DNA of 64,000 nucleotides from Actinoalloteichus hoggarensis (lineage in GTDB: Bacteria; Actinomycetota; Actinomycetes; Mycobacteriales; Pseudonocardiaceae): positions 4,588,001-4,652,000 of the forward strand of contig NZ_CP022521.1 in NCBI RefSeq assembly GCF_002234535.1, read 5' to 3'. Position 1 is the first letter of the stretch; every line of letters begins with the position of its first letter. A program made the translations under genes and the position numbers. Positions 53,262 to 61,535 of the stretch are shown piece by piece. A model generated the notes under the pieces. The model was not told the DNA's origin and did not search any database. It saw only the letters and a list, made by a program, of their open reading frames with translations.

Positions 53262-53771
53262 TGATGCTGCGCAATGGCCGCTGCCTGCGTGAATACGATC
53301 GCGGCAGGCAGAGCGGTCTCGTGAGGAGCCGTCTGGGCGTGATTCAGCGTCGTCGAACGCGCCCGGCAGCTCCCATTCCGCTCCCAGCGGCTGTGCCCGG
53401 CAGCTCGTCGAAGCCAGCCGAACCGACGGACGCCCAGTAGCCACGACGAGGTCCGGCGGTCGCCGGCGGATGCCGCCCCGGCCCGATGGGGCGACGGCCG
53501 ACCTCCTACGGGCTCGGATGACCGAGCGAGTCGACAGGTGTGGCCGGTGCATCACGAGTTGGCTTCGATCGGCATCCGCCTAGCAGCCATCGAGCCGCGC
53601 GGCCGGGATCGGAACCGCGGTGGCAGCCCGCCGTGCCGTCGATCCAGGGCAGCGTCGGCGCGCCGCGAGCGGCGGCCTCCCGCGTCGTGTCCCCGACTCG
53701 TTCGGCGGCGGATCGTCGAGTTCCACGGCTCAACGTAGCGAGCCGTCTTCTCGGATCGTCAACGAGCGTCG
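53262..53771. other. Region between the tRNA fragment and CRISPR array 1
   Basis: About 510 bp without a supportable gene. This would be the first DNA inside the putative inserted element. No repeats or RNA genes recognised. Confidence 0.4.
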
Positions 53772-54335
53772 GCGACAGACTTGTGTGGGAGCGATGACGA
53801 CGCAGCGCCCCTCCTGTGCCCGCCGCCTCGAGGTTCAGGCATGACTCCTCGTAGGAGCGATGAAGACTCGCCAGCCACTGCGCCGCGAAGTTCGCCGTGT
53901 TCCGGTTGGAACTCCTCGTAGGAGCGATGAAGACTGGTGTCCAGTTAATGGGCGGGATGCGGCGGTTCGTGTTGGAACTCCTCGTAGGAGCGATGAAGAC
54001 CGTCATGCCGCCTCATCGGCACCGCCGGGCCGGACGTGTTGGAACTCCTCGTAGGAGCGATGAAGACCGTCCCCCGCCGGCCGACCGGCGGACGGGTTCG
54101 AATGTTGGAACTCCTCGTAGGAGCGATGAAGACACGGGGCCGATTCGCATACAGCACCTCGCCCGGATCGGGTTGGAACTCCTCGTAGGAGCGATGAAGA
54201 CGGGAGCAGCGTCCCCCCGCCGCGTCGGGGCGGGTCGTGTTGGAACTCCTCGTAGGAGCGATGAAGACTTCGTCCCCCCGCCGAATTCCGCGATAACCCC
54301 CGTGCGTTGGAACTCCTCGTAGGAGCGATGAAGAC
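53772..54335 (-). CRISPR. CRISPR array 1: about 9 repeats, 8 spacers
   Basis: 30-nt repeats start at 53905, 53971, 54038, 54104, 54172, 54239 and 54306, identical to each other. A copy with a changed end lies at 53838 and a badly decayed one at about 53772. Spacers are 36-38 nt. Decay at the left and a conserved flank at the right show that the leader is on the right and the array is transcribed on the minus strand. In that sense the repeat begins GTCTTCATCG, has the stem CTCCT-ACG-AGGAG and ends GTTCCAAC, the likely crRNA 5' handle. Repeat form suits type III. Confidence 0.96.
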
Positions 54336-54460
54336 CCGAGAGTAAAGTCGCAGGTCACAGCACCTTCGGGGAGGCGCCGGAGCAGCAGTTCTGCAGCGTA
54401 CCGGAGGTGTGACATCAACCCCCGGGGGTCTGCTGAAATCGGCGGCTCCCGGGACGCCGG
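54336..54460 (-). promoter_or_regulatory. Leader of CRISPR array 1
   Basis: The sequence next to the last perfect repeat shares several blocks with the same side of array 2: CCGAGAGTAAAG(T/C)CGCAGGT directly at the repeat, then TGACAT and CCGGGGGTCTGCTGAAA about 75-100 nt further. Shared blocks at a fixed distance from the repeats identify this as the leader, with transcription leftward. Confidence 0.8.
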
Positions 54461-54605
54461 GTGGCTCGCAATCGCGAGGGCCGCCGGGTGGGTTGGATTC
54501 GGTGTGGGAAGCCGACGGCGGCGGGCACGAGGAGAGGCCGACGAGCCCGATGGAGACGAACCGGCCGGGGGTCGCCGTCTGCTCATCGAGGTCGCGTGGT
54601 GGTGG

Positions 54606-55694
54606 TCAAGGACGACTGAGGGCGGGGAAGGGCTCGTAGGCGCTGCCGCCCTGGGTGCGGGTGAAGGCGGTCCAGCGGTCGTGTTCCGGCGCGGCCAGGC
54701 GCGCACCGAGTGCCACGGCGATGGCGACGGGGCCGTTGAGGAAGATCGCATGCCGTCCGTTCCTGGCTCCTTCAGGCAGCGGCGCCGCGCGCCAGGCACG
54801 ACAGGTCTGCTCCACCACCCCGCTGAAGGTCTCGGTGTCCTCGTTCAAGCGGTCCGTCGACGACCTGCGGAGGCGGAGGACGTAGCCGATGCCGTACTGG
54901 CGACATGCCGCCTGTACCTGATCGAAGAACTGATCGCCGAATCCCTGCACGTCCACGGCGAGCGCGACCATGGTGGGGTCGCCGTCGTCCACCGCCGTCA
55001 ACCGGTCGACGATCAGCGGCTCGGCACCGAGGGCGCCGACGCGAAGGGAGACCGCCGGGAAGTACGCCGGTGACCCATTGCCCTGTCGCATCGCATGCAC
55101 CATGACCTCGCGGGCGTGGGTATGCCCTAATCGCGCGCCGAACCAGAACCCGACGTGCAACCGCATCGTCGGGATCAGGTTCACTCGGGCGGCGTCCGGC
55201 GCGAGGCGGCCTGCCATCGTCAACCCCGACCTCGTCTCCTCCGCCAGCGCGTCGACCAGCCGCGGATCCAAGACATCGTCTTGGGACAGCTCGATACCGG
55301 CCCTCAACGTCACCGCGCAGGTGCTTTGACTGAACGCCGTCGCCTGCTCCTCCAACTGCCGGGCTTGTGACAGCTCACGACGAGAGTCGGCCGCCGTCAC
55401 CACGATGCCGACTCGTACCCGACGGCGTCCTCGACCCCGCAGGCCGAGTCCCAGCGCGACGAGTCCGAGCCCCACGACGAAGGCCAGGACGAACCACCAT
55501 CGCCCGGCGGGCTCGTCCGCCACGAACGACTTCGCCGCCTCCACTCCGAACCCGCCCGCCACCGTCGCGCCCACGGCCACCGCCGCCGTGCCGTCGGTGA
55601 CGAGCGCCCACCCGGCGGATGAGCGCGCCGTGGTGCCACCGGAGCCGACCACGTCCAGCCGGGGCGGACCCGACACTGTTGAACCTGTCACCAC
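54606..55694 (-). CDS. Two-transmembrane SAVED-domain protein (putative cyclic-nucleotide-gated CRISPR effector)
   Basis: 362 residues, GTG start. Two hydrophobic segments, about 28-51 and 67-86 (WWFVLAFVVGLGLVALGLGL), are followed by a basic stop (RGRGRRR) and a cytoplasmic SAVED domain (about 95-362). SAVED marks: MRLHVGFWFGARLGHTHAREV, VALAVDVQGFGDQFFDQVQAAC, and near the end RHAIFLNGPVAIAVALGARL and YEPFPAL. SAVED binds cyclic oligonucleotides; 2TM-SAVED proteins are known CBASS effectors (Cap14). Here there is no CD-NTase; the gene lies between two CRISPR arrays and opposite a cas operon whose Cas10 has an intact GGDD. It is therefore a likely type III effector that damages the membrane when cyclic oligoadenylate is made. 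Domain call firm, role inferred. Confidence 0.82.
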   Translation of the reverse strand: MVTGSTVSGPPRLDVVGSGGTTARSSAGWALVTDGTAAVAVGATVAGGFGVEAAKSFVADEPAGRWWFVLAFVVGLGLVALGLGLRGRGRRRVRVGIVVTAADSRRELSQARQLEEQATAFSQSTCAVTLRAGIELSQDDVLDPRLVDALAEETRSGLTMAGRLAPDAARVNLIPTMRLHVGFWFGARLGHTHAREVMVHAMRQGNGSPAYFPAVSLRVGALGAEPLIVDRLTAVDDGDPTMVALAVDVQGFGDQFFDQVQAACRQYGIGYVLRLRRSSTDRLNEDTETFSGVVEQTCRAWRAAPLPEGARNGRHAIFLNGPVAIAVALGARLAAPEHDRWTAFTRTQGGSAYEPFPALSRP

Positions 55695-55944
55695 AACCGT
55701 CCGTTCAGGAGATGCACGCCCGATGCGGCGTGATCGAATCGGCAGAACTCCGCCACTCTAATTCCGGCAACCCGCGCCCGTGGCATCCGTTCTCGATCCT
55801 GTGCGCCTTCGTGACATGACCACGCTGGGCGGTCAAGGGTTCCGCGGGCCGCAGCTCTCGTGGACGCCCTGGTTCCGGCGAATCAGGCTCCCGCGTCAAG
55901 CGATAAGGACACGATGAATCAGCGAAGTAGAGGCTGCTTGCCGC

Positions 55945-56454
55945 GGTGGATCTTTTCACAGAGTCGATGAAGACCGAGCATCGAGTTGATCGACGCGCTC
56001 CCTCCGGTGCCGACGGCCCTGCGGTGTTGGAACCCTTCACAGGGCGACGAAGACGTCGGCAGCGTCGGGCACGTCATCGCCTGGCTGCCGCTGTTGGAAC
56101 CCCTCGTAGGAACGATGAGGACGACCGACATCGTCGCAACGATCGACACCGTGCTCGCGTTGGCACCCCTCCTAGGGGCGATGAGGACACCTGAGGTTCG
56201 CCCGAGCGTCTCGTCCCAGTGCAGTTGGAACCCCTCCTAGGGGCGATGAGGACGGGCCGCGATGGGCCGGACCTCCGCCGAGCAGGCGTGTTGGAACCCC
56301 TCCTAGGGGCGATGAGGACCGGAGGCGGAGATGACCACAGCGTCCGCGCTGAACACGTTGGAACCCCTCCTAGGGGCGATGAGGACCAGGCTTGCGGATC
56401 GTGATCCCGGTCGGCACCCAACGCGTTGGAACCCCTCCTAGGGGCGATGAGGAC
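55945..56454 (-). CRISPR. CRISPR array 2: 8 repeats, 7 spacers
   Basis: Repeats at 55945, 56026, 56093, 56159, 56224, 56290, 56357 and 56425. The last four are identical; 56159 has one change, 56093 several, 56026 is 29 nt and 55945 is degenerate. Spacers are 35-38 nt except 51 nt between the two oldest. Decay at the left again puts the leader at the right. Read on the minus strand the repeat starts GTCCTCATCG, has stem CCCCT-AGG-AGGGG and ends GTTCCAAC. It differs from array 1 mainly by paired changes in the stem. Confidence 0.96.
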
Positions 56455-56580
56455 CCGAGAGTAAAGCCGCAGGTAGACGGGCCTGCGAGTGGGTGTTTTC
56501 GTAGCTGTTGTGCAGAGACCCCGCAGTCTGACATGGCGCGCCGGGGGTCTGCTGAAACTGCGGAGTGGCGAACGGGAGCG
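56455..56580 (-). promoter_or_regulatory. Leader of CRISPR array 2
   Basis: Begins CCGAGAGTAAAGCCGCAGGT next to the newest repeat and contains TGACAT and CCGGGGGTCTGCTGAAA at the same spacing as the leader of array 1. Transcription is leftward, through array 2 toward the SAVED gene. Confidence 0.8.
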
Positions 56581-57433
56581 GCACCACCGACCACCTCCAG
56601 TCTGCGTGCCTCGCCGAGCCCGCATCGTGCACGCGCCCTGCCGGGGCTCGGCTGCCGTGGCTCATCGTAGGCAGGCGCCCTGCTCGGAGATCCGCGAGCC
56701 CTGTCGACGCTCTGTATCACCCGGCACGGTGTCTTCGTCACCGGGTTCGATCGAGGTGGCTGGGAAATCCGCTGTGTCGAGCGGGTCGGCACGGTCGGGC
56801 GCGCTTCTCCCCGATGCGGAAGCAGAGCCTTCACTGCCTGGGTGCCGTTGACGGCTGCCTCGTCAGTGGCGAATCGCTCGGCCGTCTTCCGTGGAGATTC
56901 GAACAGCGGACCGCGCGCGACCATGTCCGACCCGCGAACCCCATTGTTGCGTCGGCAATGATATCTGAGAATCCCGGCATTCGATGCGTAGCCGATTTTC
57001 GGTAGAGTCCCCCGGTCGCGTCAAAGGCAGGGGGATGTCGATGCGATTTCATGGAGGGTTCGCTCGCGGGGGCGGCGCGCCGGCGCCGGTGTCGAGCGAG
57101 ATGCCGGGTCCGATCCGGCCGGTAGCCGAGGGCAGGAGCGATCCCGTGGCCTGTCGTGTGACTGGTCGTCTCGGCATGCGGTCGTTCGCTCGCGTTCGGG
57201 TGGCTTCATACCGGCCGCGAAGGCCGCTCGCGAATGCCGATCGCACCGTCATCGGTGATCGCCCCGATGGGGCCTGCGGATGTCGTGCGGTCCGTCGGGA
57301 TCACGGGCGAGGAAGCCTGTCACGGCGGCCCGGCGTGTGCCGCGCTGTGGGGCGCCCGCGTGATCCGGCGTCCGCCTTGTCGGCCTGACCTGTCCGTCCG
57401 CACCTGTCGTTGTCTCGAGGGGGAGCCGGCACG
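56581..57433. other. Divergent region upstream of the cas operon
   Basis: About 850 bp between leader 2 and the first cas gene, with no recognised gene. A relatively AT-rich segment at 56940-57010 contains a plausible promoter, TTCGAT (56977-56982)-17 nt-TAGAGT. A frame from ATG 57035 to 57388 follows an AGGCAGGGGG tract, but its codon composition is weaker than that of the cas genes and no motif is visible. GGGGGAG at 57419-57425 is the ribosome binding site for the next gene. Confidence 0.45.
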
Positions 57434-59566
57434 ATGCCCGCTGTCATCAATCCGTACACCTTCGTCCCGTTTCCGGAGGTCGATCCGCACGCCTTCCGTC
57501 GTCCCCCGGCCGGACATACCCGGCTCGGACCCGCCGAGGACGGCCGCGAGAGGTACTCGGGGCGGGTCGAGGTGGTGTGGACGAATCGCAGTCCGCTGCA
57601 TCTGGCGACCGGTGAGACCGACGACGCCGGTGTCGCCGTCTTCCCGCGTCGGCGCTCTTCGGCGGACGGGGATCTCCGGCCGTTCCTGCCTGGTTCGACG
57701 GTGGCCGGGGTGGTGCGCAACCTGCATGAGAACCTCGTCGGCGGCTGTCTGCGGATCTTCGACGCCGACTTCACGCCGGACTATCGCGACGAGGTCGTCG
57801 ACGCCCGCTCGACCGATGCCGGTCGACAACGGGGGTGGACGTTGGCGCGGGTTCTCCAGGTGCGTGACGGGCGGCCGAGTGTGCTGACCATCTGCCGCCA
57901 GGTCGTCTGGATCGAGTCGGGGGCGTTGGCCGAGGCGCTGGGTGATCCGGAGCTGATCGTCACGGGCGAACAGATCGTCGTGGACGGGGTGTCGACGAAC
58001 GCGCGGAAGCAGACCGTCAAGAATCCCGACCAGGTCAAGCCCGGTCGGGGCTGGGTGCTGCTGGTCAGCGATGCCGCCGCCCGTCCGGAGACGGGGAAGT
58101 ACTACGTCGCGGCCGGGCGTCTCGGCGACCAGGAGTACACGCACGCGGAAGAGGACGATCCTGCTGCCTGGCAGCGGTTCACGCGGCTGGTGGACAGCGG
58201 TGAGGACAGGCGCCTCGCCCGTCGTGCGGCGCGGGAGTCCGATGCGGCGGAGGGCACGGGGGACGACGGCGCGGCCGAGCGGGTCGCGGTGCGGTTCGGG
58301 CCGGCGGGCCGGGAGCGGTTGATCGGGTATCGACACCGCGCGCGACGGACCGCTTATCCGGGTCAGGTGCTGTGGGTGCGGTGCGAGGACGGTGAGATCG
58401 TCGAGTTCGCCCAGTCCGCCGTCTGGCGACATGTCGGCTCCGGGGCGGCGGGCGAGCGGGTTCCTCCGGAGCTGCTGGCCTGCTCCGACGCGCGGCAGCT
58501 GTGCCCCACCTGTCGTGTCTTCGGGTCCGTCGACGCAGAGGGATCGCCCACCGGAGAGGGGGACGGGGAGGATCTTCGTGCTCGGCAGCGGGCGTATCGG
58601 GGACATCTCCGGTTCGCCGACGGGATTCTCGTCAACGAGGTCACGGAGACGATTCGACGGTTTCCGATGTTGAGCACGCCGCGCCCCGGCGCCGGACAGT
58701 CCTATCTGGAACCGCAGGGCAGGGGCAGGTCCGCCCCGCTGGGCCGGCCTGCGCTGCGGGAGTGGGGTTCCGGCCTGGACGGCACGGGCCGCGGTCCTCG
58801 GCGGTTACGCGGCAGGAAGCACTACTGGTTGACCAGGGACTACGCTCGGCGCCCGTTCTTCCGGCTGTCCACCGAGACCATGCCGCCGCGCGCCACGGGA
58901 GCGTTCGGGCCGGAGTCGAGTCTGGGGCGTTGTCTGGAGCCGGGCGGGCGGTTTCGCGTCGCCGTCTCCTACGAGAACCTCGATCTGGTCGAGCTCGGCG
59001 GCCTGCTCGCCGCGCTCGATCCCGCTCTCGTGCTGCGAGCCGCGGACGAGACCGGGTTGATCGGCTTCGCGGTGGGCCACGCGCGTCCGCTGGGACTGGG
59101 CAGCTGTACCAGTGAGATCACCGCGCTCACCGTGGACACCGCGCGCAGCAGGTACGGCGGTGCGTCGCAGCCGACGGTGACGATCGCGGACGCGGTGTCG
59201 GCGTTCACCGCCGCCGTCGACCCCGGTGTGCACCGCGTGTGGGCGATGCTCACCTCCGCGCTGACGTTGGACCACGTCGATCCGAGCCACGTCTACTACC
59301 CCACCCCGAACGGCGTGCCCGCCGGACCGCTGGAGCCTGCGGACCTGGAGCCCGACTTCACGTTCTGGCAGGAGTCGCGGGGTGTGACGACGTCGACCGA
59401 GGAGTTGCCGTTGATCGTGCTGCCGGAGATCACCGACCCGCCCGAGGCCCAGTTCCTTCCCCGCCCACAGCGCAGAGAGCTGCCGAAGCCTAAGAAGAAC
59501 CAGGGCAGGTCCGCGGGCGGCGGGCAGCGTCGGGGCAAGGGCAAGTCGGGAAGGAATCGTCGCTGA
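57434..59566 (+). CDS. TIGR03986-like RAMP protein of a type III effector complex
   Basis: 710 residues from ATG 57434 (GGGGGAG at 8 nt). It has two RAMP-type ferredoxin folds. The first has the glycine-rich loop FLPGSTVAGVVRNLHENL near 85. The second, after a long insertion, has a CPTCRVFGS motif (Cys357, Cys360), as in Csm3/Cmr4-like Cas7 proteins, and GRKHYWL, a mark of the TIGR03986 family. The C-terminal 30 residues are a basic tail (PKPKKNQGRS...), likely RNA-binding. It should form part of the crRNA-bound backbone. First gene of the cas operon; its stop overlaps the cas10 start (TGATG). Confidence 0.85.
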   Translation: MPAVINPYTFVPFPEVDPHAFRRPPAGHTRLGPAEDGRERYSGRVEVVWTNRSPLHLATGETDDAGVAVFPRRRSSADGDLRPFLPGSTVAGVVRNLHENLVGGCLRIFDADFTPDYRDEVVDARSTDAGRQRGWTLARVLQVRDGRPSVLTICRQVVWIESGALAEALGDPELIVTGEQIVVDGVSTNARKQTVKNPDQVKPGRGWVLLVSDAAARPETGKYYVAAGRLGDQEYTHAEEDDPAAWQRFTRLVDSGEDRRLARRAARESDAAEGTGDDGAAERVAVRFGPAGRERLIGYRHRARRTAYPGQVLWVRCEDGEIVEFAQSAVWRHVGSGAAGERVPPELLACSDARQLCPTCRVFGSVDAEGSPTGEGDGEDLRARQRAYRGHLRFADGILVNEVTETIRRFPMLSTPRPGAGQSYLEPQGRGRSAPLGRPALREWGSGLDGTGRGPRRLRGRKHYWLTRDYARRPFFRLSTETMPPRATGAFGPESSLGRCLEPGGRFRVAVSYENLDLVELGGLLAALDPALVLRAADETGLIGFAVGHARPLGLGSCTSEITALTVDTARSRYGGASQPTVTIADAVSAFTAAVDPGVHRVWAMLTSALTLDHVDPSHVYYPTPNGVPAGPLEPADLEPDFTFWQESRGVTTSTEELPLIVLPEITDPPEAQFLPRPQRRELPKPKKNQGRSAGGGQRRGKGKSGRNRR

Positions 59567-60969
59567 TGCCGACCTACCTGGACATCGCCGCCGTGCGCAT
59601 CCAACGCTATCTGGCCCGCACCCCCACGCTACGGGGACGGCGTGCCGCCAGCGCCGCGCTGGTGGAGATGCGTTCGGTGGCCGCTGACGCGCTCGTGGAC
59701 AGCGCCAGCGCGCGGCGCAACGAGGAGGCCGGGGAGATCGACGGCGTCATCAGCCTCACCGTCGACCCGCCCGGAAAGGTCGACGAGGTGGCCTCCGTCG
59801 TGCTGCGCGCGCTGCGTTCACGCCTGCCGGGGGCCGAGTTCCACGCGATCTCGGGCACCGGAGAGGACTACGTCACCGCCTACGCGCGGGAGATGCGCCC
59901 CGGCATCGTCGCCGGCCGCGGCCGGGCCGACCTGCCGACGGCGGCGGAGTTCCCCCTGGCCGCGCCGTGCCGGGTCTGCGGTGTCGACCCTGCCGTCGAC
60001 TCGGTCGACCTCGGTGACGACGGCGTCCGCGAGGTCTGTGCCGACTGCGCGGAACGGCACACCCGCCAGGCGTTGGCGGAGAGTCGCACCGCCGAACGCC
60101 GCCTGGCCCGGCGGCTGAACCTCGACGCGGCGCCACGCGGTTTCGAGGACCTCGCGGCGATGGGCGCCCGGCAGACCCGTATCGCCGTGATCCACGCCGA
60201 CGGCAACCGGGTCGGCAGGTTCTTCCTCGATCTCGCGGCGCTGCCCGCGGATCGGCTGCCCGAGCGGCAGACGGTGGTCCGCAGGCTGTCGGAGGCCACC
60301 TTCGACGCGCTGGCCGCGGCGACGATGGCGATACGAGACGCCGGGGCCCGGACCCTGCCGGTGATTCCGCATGTGCTCGGCGGTGACGACGTCCTGGCCA
60401 GTGTCCCCGCCGACCGTGCGTGGCGCTTCGTTCGGGTGCTGCTCCGCGAGTTCGGCGAGCGCATGAACCGGCTGGTGAAGAGCCTCGGGCTCGCCGGAGA
60501 GATCACCGCGCCGACCATGACGGCCGCGGTGCTCTTCGCACGGCACGACGAGTCGTTCGCGACGATCGTCGCGTCGGCCGAGGACGCGCTCACGCGCGGC
60601 AAACGAGCCGGTGCCGGCCGCGCGGCCTGGGTCTGCTTCCACGACCTCACCACCGAGGGCCGCCGCGACGAGGGCCGAGTCGTGTCGCTGGCCGCCCTCC
60701 AGACCGGACAGACCCACCTGGACGCCCTCGCGCGAGCCCCTCGCTCACTTCGGGAGAACCTCGCCGCCGCGCTGGCCGACGGCGGAGCAGGCGCCGCCCG
60801 CGCCCACAGCCACCGGCTCGGCGTCACCGCGAGCCTGCCGTTCCTCCCGCCGGCGCCGCCCGACCCCGCACCCGACGGCGAGCCGCCCGCCGACGCCGAG
60901 CCGACCGGTCCCGACGACCGGCGGGTAGACCTCGACACCGCGCTGCGCATCGCGAGGTGGTGGCGATGA
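59566..60969 (+). CDS. cas10: Cas10, short form without HD domain, GGDD intact
   Basis: 467 residues, about half the usual Cas10 length. It begins directly with the first palm-like domain (YLDIAAVRIQRYLARTPTLRGRRAASAAL); no HD nuclease motif precedes it. A four-Cys zinc site follows (C135-x2-C138, C158-x2-C161). The catalytic palm has HADGNRVG with Asp212 and the GGDD motif at 272-275 (VLGGDDVLAS), both intact. This predicts loss of the single-strand DNase activity but retention of cyclic oligoadenylate synthesis on target RNA binding. The C-terminal domain is helical, with a Pro-rich insertion near 430. Coupled to both neighbours by overlaps. Confidence 0.9.
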   Translation: MPTYLDIAAVRIQRYLARTPTLRGRRAASAALVEMRSVAADALVDSASARRNEEAGEIDGVISLTVDPPGKVDEVASVVLRALRSRLPGAEFHAISGTGEDYVTAYAREMRPGIVAGRGRADLPTAAEFPLAAPCRVCGVDPAVDSVDLGDDGVREVCADCAERHTRQALAESRTAERRLARRLNLDAAPRGFEDLAAMGARQTRIAVIHADGNRVGRFFLDLAALPADRLPERQTVVRRLSEATFDALAAATMAIRDAGARTLPVIPHVLGGDDVLASVPADRAWRFVRVLLREFGERMNRLVKSLGLAGEITAPTMTAAVLFARHDESFATIVASAEDALTRGKRAGAGRAAWVCFHDLTTEGRRDEGRVVSLAALQTGQTHLDALARAPRSLRENLAAALADGGAGAARAHSHRLGVTASLPFLPPAPPDPAPDGEPPADAEPTGPDDRRVDLDTALRIARWWR

Positions 60970-61535
60970 ACATCGAGATCACCTTCCACGGCCCCTTCCG
61001 GGTCGGCACCGGCACCCCACACCAGGGAGTGGCCGAGACCGTCGATCGCGACAGACTCCTGCCCGAGACCTCGCTCAAGGGCGTCATGCGCGCCGCGGCC
61101 GCCCTGCTGCTGCCGGGCCGCCCGGATCTTCTCGACGAGGTCTTCGGCGCCGCGGGCGGGGGTCGCAAGGGCTGCCCGTGGCACTGGGGCCCCGTCGACT
61201 TCGCCGATGATCCCGTGGTCGTCCAGCGCGCCCGCATCGCCGTGGATCCCGTCACCGGGACGGCCCGCGACGGCGTGTTCTTCCTGGCCGACGAGGTCTG
61301 GTCCGCCTCGGCCTCCTTCACCCTGCGCCCGCTACGACACCTGACGGCCGACACCGCCCGACGTCACCGCGTCGTGCTCGCCTGCGCCGCCGCCGGGGTG
61401 CACAACCTGGGCGGGGATCGGAGGCGGGGCCTGGGCTGGGTCACCCTCCGACCGAGCGCCCCAGCCGTCGACGACGCCCTGCTCACGGAGTTCGAGGCGC
61501 TGCGTGCCGCACGAGTTGAAGGACGCCATGCTTGA
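60966..61535 (+). CDS. Small RAMP-superfamily protein (Cas7-like)
   Basis: 189 residues; ATG overlaps the cas10 stop (ATGA). Single RAMP fold: MNIEITFHGPFRVGTGTPHQG as first strand and loop, LLPETSLKGVMRAAAALLLPG as helix 1 with the S-L-K-G motif, RARIAVDPVTGTARDGVFFLADEVW as the central strand typical of Csm3/Cmr6-like proteins, and a terminal Gly/Arg-rich loop GGDRRRGLGWV. It would be one backbone subunit on the crRNA. It does not show the catalytic Asp context of Csm3, so it may be non-cleaving. Confidence 0.82.
   Translation: MNIEITFHGPFRVGTGTPHQGVAETVDRDRLLPETSLKGVMRAAAALLLPGRPDLLDEVFGAAGGGRKGCPWHWGPVDFADDPVVVQRARIAVDPVTGTARDGVFFLADEVWSASASFTLRPLRHLTADTARRHRVVLACAAAGVHNLGGDRRRGLGWVTLRPSAPAVDDALLTEFEALRAARVEGRHA

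Noticed and set aside
52675-53274. Minus-strand frame beginning MRSIIHTEEVTGSIPVSPTVE
   Set aside because: This is the well-known spurious translation of a tRNA 3' half, not a protein.
53506-54322. Open frames across CRISPR array 1 with repeated peptides such as VGTPRRSDED
   Set aside because: The peptide repeats are only the translation of the CRISPR repeats.
54606-55694. Assignment of the 2TM-SAVED gene to a CBASS operon
   Set aside because: No CD-NTase, Cap2/Cap3 or HORMA/TRIP13 gene lies next to it; its neighbours are CRISPR arrays and a cas operon.
57035-57388. Possible 117-residue gene before the cas operon
   Set aside because: It has a fair ribosome binding site, but weak third-position GC bias and no motif; noted only in the intergenic entry.
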